In this document: positions 4,581 to 8,875 of the stretch, one piece after another
Layout of the letters: the number at the start of each line of letters is the position of its first letter
Numbering within the stretch: position 1 is the stretch's first letter
Assembly: GCA_029932545.1 (NCBI GenBank)
Contig: JAOZPW010000162.1
Coordinates: forward strand, 1-8,875
Source: Thermoanaerobaculales bacterium
Lineage (GTDB): Bacteria; Acidobacteriota; Thermoanaerobaculia; Thermoanaerobaculales; Sulfomarinibacteraceae
Reading direction: 5' to 3'
Length of the DNA stretch: 8,875 bases
The notes under the pieces: model-generated
What the model was told of the DNA's origin: nothing
The model's database searches: none
What the model saw: only the letters and a program-made list of their open reading frames with translations
Made by a program: the position numbers and the translations under genes

Positions 4581-7044
4581 GAGCCGTTGCCCCTCCCTGA
4601 TGGGTTACGATGCCCAGATGATAGCGGGTTGAGGCGGGGGGCGCCACCACGGCTGAGCCCGTTGGATTCAACACGGCGCCAACGGCGTCGTTGGAGATCA
4701 TTCCGATGAGGAGATCTCCAGCAGTGAGGTTCCAAGAGAGCGTCGACTGTTCACCTCCGGAGATGGCAATGGGATCGGCGGTGAGAAGAGACGTTGCCAG
4801 TGGCGCCTGAAGTACGACCTCGGCGATGGATAGATCTGAAGCGCCCGAGCAGGTTCCGCCACTCCAAACCTCCAGGAGGTGTGTGCCCGAGCCGGCCGAG
4901 AAGAAACCTGTATTTTCGGAACCTTGAGTCAATCCGGCCTGGTCGAGTTCGGCGCAACCGCCGTTCCATGACCATGCCAGGAACGACTCGGTCGATGTGG
5001 TTCCGTCTCCGGCCGCTGTTGCGCCGATAAGCCCCTCGGGTGTCGCCATCAGGGCCGCCGTCGTGATTGGTGAGACCTCGTCGATGTTAGTTCCCAGGAG
5101 GCTTTTCGGGGTCAGGGTCCCGCCGAGGTGATCGACGACCAAAGCATTCAACTCCGTGGCGGTGTGGGTACCTGCGACCAGACTGTCTCGATAGACGTTG
5201 TCCTCATAGGTATTGTTGTAGAAGGAGTTCCCGTCATAGGTCACCAGATTGAAACATCCGCACCCGTTGGAATCGGTCGCGTCCGAATCAAAGATCGGCA
5301 GTCCGATGTTGTCTGTGAAGGTCGTATCATTGATGGCTCCGGTAACGCTCAGGGAATAGGGGACTGCCGGCGAGGAATAGATCGCAGCGCCTTCGGAGGT
5401 GGTCTCCGTTCGGTTGCCGCCGGGACTCACCTCGTTGCGGACAAAGGCATTGCCCGAGAATGCGGCAATCTCCGAGCCGAAAATGTGAAGGCCGCCCCCT
5501 TCATGGTCGGCGGTATTGCCGGCAAAGGTCGTATCGGTAATCGACAGTACAGATCCCGTGTAAAACGAGGCGCCACCGCCGTGACCCTGGGAAGAACTTC
5601 CGGCGTTTGAAGGATCGGTTCCCGACGCCACCGAGTTCAAGATCATCGAATCCGTCATCGAGAGATCGACCAAGATGCCGTAGATCCCACCCCCGACGGC
5701 GTGATTTCCGATTAGATCGTCAACGCCACACCCTGTGATGGTAATTCGGTCAAGAATGACAGGGAGGCGGTTGGTCTCCAAAGATCCCATTTTGCAGCCA
5801 GGCGTGGAAGTGAACATCCGAACCGTATCCCCGGCCGAGAAGATTGCGCCGCCCCACTGGGCATTGTTGTTCTCGAAGAAACTGTCGGTAACCGACAAGC
5901 CCCCCGTCCGAATGTTGCTTTCATTCGAACAGGTGTCGTTGGAATGACATTTAATTGCGCCGCCCTGACCGGATGTTGATGTTTCGGCACGGCCGAACGC
6001 AGTGTTGTTTCGAAAGACTGATGATTCGACCGATATTGCCCCTCGGTAGGAGGAAAGGGCCCCGCCGAGTCCGCCACTATTGTTGAAAAACCGTGAGCTG
6101 TAGACGTACAAGGATACGTTGTTTTCGGCCATGATTGCCCCGCCTTCGGTCGGACTTGGGGGGCTGGCCGATGGGTGATTAAGGGCGGTGTTGCCGTCAA
6201 AGGTCGAGTTGGCGATAACGACTGTGGTCGGGGAGGCAACTGGCTGGGTCGAGGAGGCAAAATTACCCTTGGCCATGAGCGCCCCTCCTACAAAGGCTGC
6301 CTGATTGTTGAAGAAACGGGAATTGGTGATGTAGAGGCGTGTAGTTGTGCCTTCGAGTGCGTTAAATGCATGGATCGCCCCTCCGAGACCATTGTTCCGG
6401 TGACCGATGAGGTTATTGCGGTTGTTCGTGAAGACTGAGTTGTCAATATAGCCCGTCGAACCCTGGCCGATCAACATGGCGCCGCCGTGGTTGTCGCTGG
6501 TGTTGCCCGTAAACGTGCAATCGAAGAATTGGGCCACCGATTCTGCAGTCAACAATACTGCGCCGGCTGCTGCGCCGGAAGTTGTGCCGGGGAGTGCTTG
6601 ATTGTCTTGAAAAACGCAGTCGATGAAAGTTGAGCGACCGCCGCGGGTTGTGATGCCACCCGCATCGAAGGTTGTCGTCTTGCCATTTTTGAAAACCAGA
6701 CCCTTGAAGGTGACCCAACCTCCCGCTCCCGCTGTGTCGACTCGGTATTCGAGGATGCGCCCTACAGCGCCACCGTCCAAGAGAGCGGCGCCAGGTGTTG
6801 TGGCCTCAACTGTGAAGTGGACTCCTGGGTCGACAATAAAGAAGAAGTCGTAGGAGCCCGTCAGTGCGCTGACGGAGTAGGCACCGTCGGCCAATTGGAT
6901 TAAATCCCCATCCTGGACATCGGCAAGGGCGGCCTGAAGTTGATTTGATGTGGAGACGGCAACCACACGGGGTGTGGCATTCGCCTGAAGCGCAATCAGC
7001 GCCACAAAGACGAAAACTAGAATCAGGTAACGGCGGGTGATCAT
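4483..7044 (-). CDS. Secreted right-handed parallel beta-helix protein with Ig-like domain and C-terminal DGFExGDTSAW-type tail
   Basis: This is an 853-residue exported protein of unknown function. MITRRYLILVFVFVALIALQ, ending near ANA (23), is a clear Sec signal peptide. Residues about 35-620 are pectate-lyase/Pmp-like beta-helix coils. Repeated pairs of FxxN and GGA/GGG motifs include FTGN/GGAM (178-190), FFNN/GGAL (244-256), FDGN/GGAI (282-304), FRNN/GGAI (344-364), FENN-like/GGAI (389-401) and FAGN/GGGL (507-519). Residues about 753-828 resemble a bacterial Ig-like domain (LSWNLTAGD, then TRYHLGIV). The end, DIFHDGFETGDTSAW (834-848), resembles a recurrent C-terminal motif of secreted proteins. 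I chose the ATG at 7044 because GAGG lies 8 bases upstream (7053-7056) and the signal peptide starts there; the ATG at 7092 would add a 16-residue tail before it. No catalytic residues were recognised, so adhesin, lyase or surface-display roles all remain open. Confidence 0.9.
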   Translation of the reverse strand: MITRRYLILVFVFVALIALQANATPRVVAVSTSNQLQAALADVQDGDLIQLADGAYSVSALTGSYDFFFIVDPGVHFTVEATTPGAALLDGGAVGRILEYRVDTAGAGGWVTFKGLVFKNGKTTTFDAGGITTRGGRSTFIDCVFQDNQALPGTTSGAAAGAVLLTAESVAQFFDCTFTGNTSDNHGGAMLIGQGSTGYIDNSVFTNNRNNLIGHRNNGLGGAIHAFNALEGTTTRLYITNSRFFNNQAAFVGGALMAKGNFASSTQPVASPTTVVIANSTFDGNTALNHPSASPPSPTEGGAIMAENNVSLYVYSSRFFNNSGGLGGALSSYRGAISVESSVFRNNTAFGRAETSTSGQGGAIKCHSNDTCSNESNIRTGGLSVTDSFFENNNAQWGGAIFSAGDTVRMFTSTPGCKMGSLETNRLPVILDRITITGCGVDDLIGNHAVGGGIYGILVDLSMTDSMILNSVASGTDPSNAGSSSQGHGGGASFYTGSVLSITDTTFAGNTADHEGGGLHIFGSEIAAFSGNAFVRNEVSPGGNRTETTSEGAAIYSSPAVPYSLSVTGAINDTTFTDNIGLPIFDSDATDSNGCGCFNLVTYDGNSFYNNTYEDNVYRDSLVAGTHTATELNALVVDHLGGTLTPKSLLGTNIDEVSPITTAALMATPEGLIGATAAGDGTTSTESFLAWSWNGGCAELDQAGLTQGSENTGFFSAGSGTHLLEVWSGGTCSGASDLSIAEVVLQAPLATSLLTADPIAISGGEQSTLSWNLTAGDLLIGMISNDAVGAVLNPTGSAVVAPPASTRYHLGIVTHQGGATAHETVYVDEDPPGDIFHDGFETGDTSAWAFTTG

Positions 7045-7258
7045 GGGCGTTTCCTCACAGAGACCAACAGAGGAATGGTCCCTTTCATTCAATATACGTC
7101 ATGAACAACAAAAAAAATGTGTTAAAGCTCACCATAGGGGGTAATGAGTAGCTCGAGGCGAATCAGATATCGAGGCATCGGGACCGAGTGCACAGAAGTT
7201 GACTCGGGCTCAACGAAAGGTAAATTGGTCACATGGTCTGGTTGAACGGGAGTTTGCA
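7045..7258. promoter_or_regulatory. Divergent intergenic region between beta-helix and Mut7-C genes
   Basis: These 214 bases separate two divergent genes. On the minus side there is a good Shine-Dalgarno (GAGG, 7053-7056) and an A/T-rich stretch with an eight-A run on the plus strand (7110-7117). A TATATT hexamer (7096-7091, minus) is a possible -10, but no good -35 is seen at proper spacing. The plus side holds the promoter listed separately. No long repeat or small gene is evident. Confidence 0.45.
7199..7226 (+). promoter_or_regulatory. Candidate sigma70-type promoter of the Mut7-C gene
   Basis: TTGACT (7199-7204, five of six consensus bases) and TAAATT (7221-7226, four of six) are 16 bases apart. 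Transcription would begin near 7233, about 26 bases before the GTG at 7259. This placement argues against the longer reading frame that opens with the TTG at 7199, since that codon would be inside the -35. Confidence 0.4.
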
Positions 7259-7735
7259 GTGACACAGCCCCACATCCTCTGCGATGCAATGCTGGGCTCG
7301 CTGTGCCGATGGCTTCGGTTCTTTGGCATTGACTGCGAATACGCCGGTGTCGAAGCCTCAGACGCCGAAGTCGGGGCCAGGGCCGAGGCCGAAGGGCGGT
7401 GGCTTTTGACCGCGGACCGGGAGTTGGCCGGCAGGGGACCGAGAACTATGCTGGTTCGCTCATTGGACCTGGAAGATCAACTGGTTGAGGTCCTGGGCCG
7501 TTTGAGGCTCGAGGTTCGGCCTGATCTGGAACTCAGCCGGTGCAGCCACTGCAATGGCTCCTTGGTCGAGCAGGCCAGGGATCAGGTTGGCGAAGACGTG
7601 CCCCCATACGTGCTGGAAACCGCCGAGCGTTTCAAACGTTGCGGCTGCTGCAGGCGTGTCTTCTGGCCCGGGACCCACAGTAAGAAGATTCTTGCCCGGA
7701 TGCAGAGGGTGGTTGATCGACTGGATGAAGGATGA
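7259..7735 (+). CDS. Mut7-C RNase domain protein (PIN-like, with zinc ribbon)
   Basis: This is a small predicted ribonuclease of the Mut7-C family, 158 residues and close to the family's usual size. The N-terminus ILCDAMLGSLCRWLRFFGID (6-25) is the defining motif and contains the PIN-like acidic residue Asp9. LLTADRELA (49-57) supplies a second conserved Asp (53), and VRSLDLEDQL (66-75) a third acidic stretch. The C-terminal part is a zinc ribbon, with CSHC (95-98) and a second pair Cys128/Cys131 before the conserved FWPGTH (135-140). I chose the GTG at 7259 because GGGAG (7248-7252) is 6 bases upstream and the family motif begins at once. A TTG at 7199 would add 20 residues of no known relevance. 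RNase III follows 66 bases later. Physiological targets of bacterial members are poorly known; an RNA-processing or tRNA/rRNA decay role is inference. Confidence 0.88.
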   Translation: MTQPHILCDAMLGSLCRWLRFFGIDCEYAGVEASDAEVGARAEAEGRWLLTADRELAGRGPRTMLVRSLDLEDQLVEVLGRLRLEVRPDLELSRCSHCNGSLVEQARDQVGEDVPPYVLETAERFKRCGCCRRVFWPGTHSKKILARMQRVVDRLDEG

Positions 7736-7743
7736 AGGATGAA
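7723..7743 (+). repeat. Three tandem copies of GGATGAA across a stop codon
   Basis: Three exact heptamer copies (7723-7729, 7730-7736, 7737-7743) cover the last three codons and the TGA stop of the Mut7-C gene. A change in copy number shifts the frame by one base, but a stop recurs in the first copies, so only the C-terminal end would be altered. Confidence 0.7.
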
Positions 7744-7763
7744 GGTCCAACTTCCCGGGTTCC

Positions 7764-7793
7764 TGGTCATCCAGCCTTTTTCCCCGGTATGAT
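7764..7793 (+). promoter_or_regulatory. Candidate promoter of the RNase III gene (near-leaderless)
   Basis: TATGAT (7788-7793, five of six) is preceded at 18 bases by TGGTCA (7764-7769, four of six). It ends 8 bases before the ATG at 7802, so the transcript would start at or within a base or two of the start codon. No Shine-Dalgarno is seen before the ATG, which fits. Confidence 0.4.
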
Positions 7794-7801
7794 CTCGGGC
7801 T

Positions 7802-8506
7802 ATGGCAGACCGGAAGATTGATCGACTGGCGGAAATTGAAGAAATCCTGGGACATCGGTTTGATGACCGAGAGGTGCTCGAGCGGGCGTTGCGGCACGGC
7901 TCCGCCGACGAGGCTTTGGTCGAGGGGAGTTATCAGCGGCTCGAATTTCTCGGTGATGCAGTATTGGGCCACGCCGTTGCGCTGATGCTTTTTCAGGCAT
8001 TTCCTGAGGCGGATGAAGGCATCTTGACCAAGATGCGGGCCCACCTGGTCCGGTCAGCCAGCCTTGCGGAGAAGGCGGCATGGCTGGGGTTGGAGGGTTG
8101 GGTTCGCATGAGTAGCGGTGAAGAGAGGCACCACGGGAGGGAGCGTTCGGCTTTGCTGGAGGACGTTTTCGAGGCCGTCATCGGCGCCCTTGTAATCGAT
8201 GGGGGGTGGGAGGCCGCCTCAGCGTTTATTGAAGGCCAATTTCACGATGAGCTCGAGGCCTTGGATGAACGAACCCTGATACTGGCCGATGCCAAGTCCG
8301 CCTTGAATCAGGCGGCTCAGACCCGCGGGATCGATCTTCCTGTGTACTCGGACTATGGTGGCGACGGACCCGATCACCGTCCGCGGTGGGTCAGTTCCAT
8401 TTCGTGGGACGGGCGAGAGATGGCCAAAGGTGAGGGGCCGACCAAGAGAGAGGCTCAACAACAGGCTGCAAGGCGCGCCTTGGCGCGTCTGGGGTTCTTG
8501 GAGTAG
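7802..8506 (+). CDS. rnc: Ribonuclease III
   Basis: This is the double-stranded-RNA endonuclease that processes rRNA precursors and structured mRNAs, acting as a Mg-dependent dimer. The 234-residue length fits the bacterial enzyme. The signature QRLEFLGDAVL (45-55) contains Glu48 and Asp52. Glu72 lies in DEGILTKMRAHLVRS (71-85), and Asp121 and Glu124 lie in LLEDVFEAVIGAL (118-130). These correspond by alignment to E. coli E41, D45, E65, D114 and E117. The E38 position is Gln45, which the family pattern allows. A C-terminal double-stranded-RNA-binding domain follows (about 163-232), with KSALNQAAQ, the WVSSI strand and the KREAQQQAARRAL helix. The ATG at 7802 has no Shine-Dalgarno; translation from a leaderless message is plausible. 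The neighbour is another RNase, not the common era or acpP genes. The call is firm. Confidence 0.96.
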   Translation: MADRKIDRLAEIEEILGHRFDDREVLERALRHGSADEALVEGSYQRLEFLGDAVLGHAVALMLFQAFPEADEGILTKMRAHLVRSASLAEKAAWLGLEGWVRMSSGEERHHGRERSALLEDVFEAVIGALVIDGGWEAASAFIEGQFHDELEALDERTLILADAKSALNQAAQTRGIDLPVYSDYGGDGPDHRPRWVSSISWDGREMAKGEGPTKREAQQQAARRALARLGFLE

Positions 8507-8513
8507 GGGAACC

Positions 8514-8572
8514 AGCTGGGAAGCAGGGGCGCCAGGAAGCTGGGATGCTGGGACTCCGGAAGCAGGGGTGCC
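8514..8572 (+). repeat. Short imperfect direct repeats (AGCTGGGA and GGAAGCAGGGGyGCC)
   Basis: GGAAGCAGGGGCGCC (8519-8533) recurs as GGAAGCAGGGGTGCC (8558-8572), 14 of 15 identical. AGCTGGGA occurs at 8514-8521 and 8538-8545, the latter followed at once by TGCTGGGA (8546-8553). The second long copy runs into AGGGGTGCCCCT (8564-8575), a small palindrome. This looks like a degenerate intergenic repeat element. Confidence 0.55.
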
Positions 8573-8594
8573 CCTCTTCGACGGGATGTGCCGT

Positions 8595-8654
8595 ACACAG
8601 CTTTCTCCCCCCGCAGACTCCCCGGTTACGGTTTTGTGGCGGGAAAAGCTGTGT
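8595..8654 (+). repeat. Inverted repeat / long hairpin downstream of rnc
   Basis: ACACAGCTTT (8595-8604) is perfectly complementary to AAAGCTGTGT (8645-8654). With a bulged C at 8605, TCCC (8606-8609) extends pairing to GGGA (8641-8644), giving about 14 bp around a 31-base loop. There is no T-run on either strand, so if it ends rnc transcription it is not a classical intrinsic terminator. It may instead stabilise the 3' end or be a mobile repeat remnant. Confidence 0.5.
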
Positions 8655-8875
8655 GGGGCAATCCGCGGCGTACGCCTTGGCAATCGAGTCTCGGGAGACG
8701 CCGTAGGCCGCCGAGGTCTTTTCCCAGAGGGGCGGTCCTCCTCCCGAATCAAGAACCGCTGCCCCCTCCGGGAAATGCACCGAGCGGGAGCGACCGGCAG
8801 TCGTTTGAACCGCCGTCGATCTCAATGCGCTCACGAAGGCCGGGGTTGGAATTCAGGGGCTGGAACAGATGGCAG

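Larger units (their letters stand above)
8507..8875. other. Non-coding stretch after rnc (no supportable gene)
   Basis: These 369 bases hold the short direct repeats and the hairpin listed separately, plus a small inverted repeat GTCTC-GG-GAGAC (8688-8699). Long open frames exist on both strands, but they arise from G+C richness and match no family I recognise. Near the right edge a plus-strand frame after the TGA at about 8799 reads protein-like (LNALTKAGVGIQGLEQM), and an ATG lies at 8869. A gene could begin at or beyond the edge, but this cannot be decided here. Confidence 0.5.

Noticed and set aside
5128..5610. 160-codon plus-strand open frame opposite the beta-helix gene
   Set aside because: It arises from the repetitive Gly/Ala/Asn codons of the beta-helix coils and resembles no family.
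4483..7044. Repeated GGCGCC/GCCGCC-like strings that could suggest a repeat array or CRISPR
   Set aside because: Spacing is irregular and the similarity is at the protein level (GGA motifs of beta-helix coils); there are no uniform repeats and spacers.
7045..7092. 16-residue N-terminal extension of the beta-helix protein from the ATG at 7092
   Set aside because: It would place charged residues before a standard signal peptide, and the ATG at 7044 has a strong Shine-Dalgarno.
7199..7258. TTG-initiated 20-residue extension of the Mut7-C protein
   Set aside because: A better start (GTG 7259 with GGGAG 6 bases upstream) lies at the family motif, and the TTG falls in a likely -35 element.
8470..8481. 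12-base perfect palindrome AAGGCGCGCCTT in rnc
   Set aside because: It lies in the conserved Ala/Arg-rich helix of the RNA-binding domain and is explained by codon use.
8219..8834. Overlapping minus-strand open frames across the rnc 3' end and the right flank
   Set aside because: They run opposite the RNase III double-stranded-RNA-binding domain or through the repeat-rich flank. A stretch reading AAYGVSRDSIAKAY hints at a helix-turn-helix but has no supporting context, and the frame is closed by a stop just upstream.

Overview
The window is bacterial chromosomal DNA with dense short-gap genes, GTG starts and a moderately high G+C content. It holds a surface-polysaccharide export locus, then a secreted beta-helix protein paired with an alkaline-phosphatase-superfamily lipoprotein, then two ribonuclease genes. 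The lineage cannot be fixed from the sequence. The secreted protein's C-terminal tail (a DGFExGDTSAW-type motif) and the sulfatase-like protein are of kinds I associate with Acidobacteriota, myxobacteria-like or other environmental lineages, and I hold that only weakly. I see no rRNA, tRNA, CRISPR array or transposase.

Region 1 (1-3112): a family 2 glycosyltransferase on the minus strand runs off the left edge. It diverges from a plus-strand run: ABC-2 permease (Wzm/KpsM/TagG type), ATPase (Wzt/KpsT/TagH type) and a second family 2 glycosyltransferase. The last three genes are separated by 6 and 1 bases and are almost certainly one operon. The 135-base divergent intergenic region is rich in inverted repeats, including a perfect 14-base pair of arms and a 6-bp stem with a GAA triloop.

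Region 2 (3102-7044, minus strand): a large secreted right-handed beta-helix protein with repeated FxxN...GGA motifs, an Ig-like domain and a conserved-looking tail is followed by a sulfatase-fold lipoprotein. The lipoprotein has Thr where sulfatases carry the Cys/Ser that becomes formylglycine. The two genes overlap by up to 98 bp, and the lipoprotein gene overlaps the convergent glycosyltransferase tail-to-tail by 11 bp.

Region 3 (7045-8875, plus strand): a Mut7-C/PIN-like RNase with a zinc ribbon, then RNase III. Between them are three copies of a 7-base repeat over the first gene's stop codon and a -10-like hexamer very close to the RNase III start. The last 370 bases hold short direct repeats and a hairpin, but no gene I can support.

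Working together: the ABC pair would export a glycolipid-linked polysaccharide built in part by the two glycosyltransferases. The lipoprotein could modify or trim a cell-envelope polymer. The two RNases belong to RNA processing and are unrelated to the first part.
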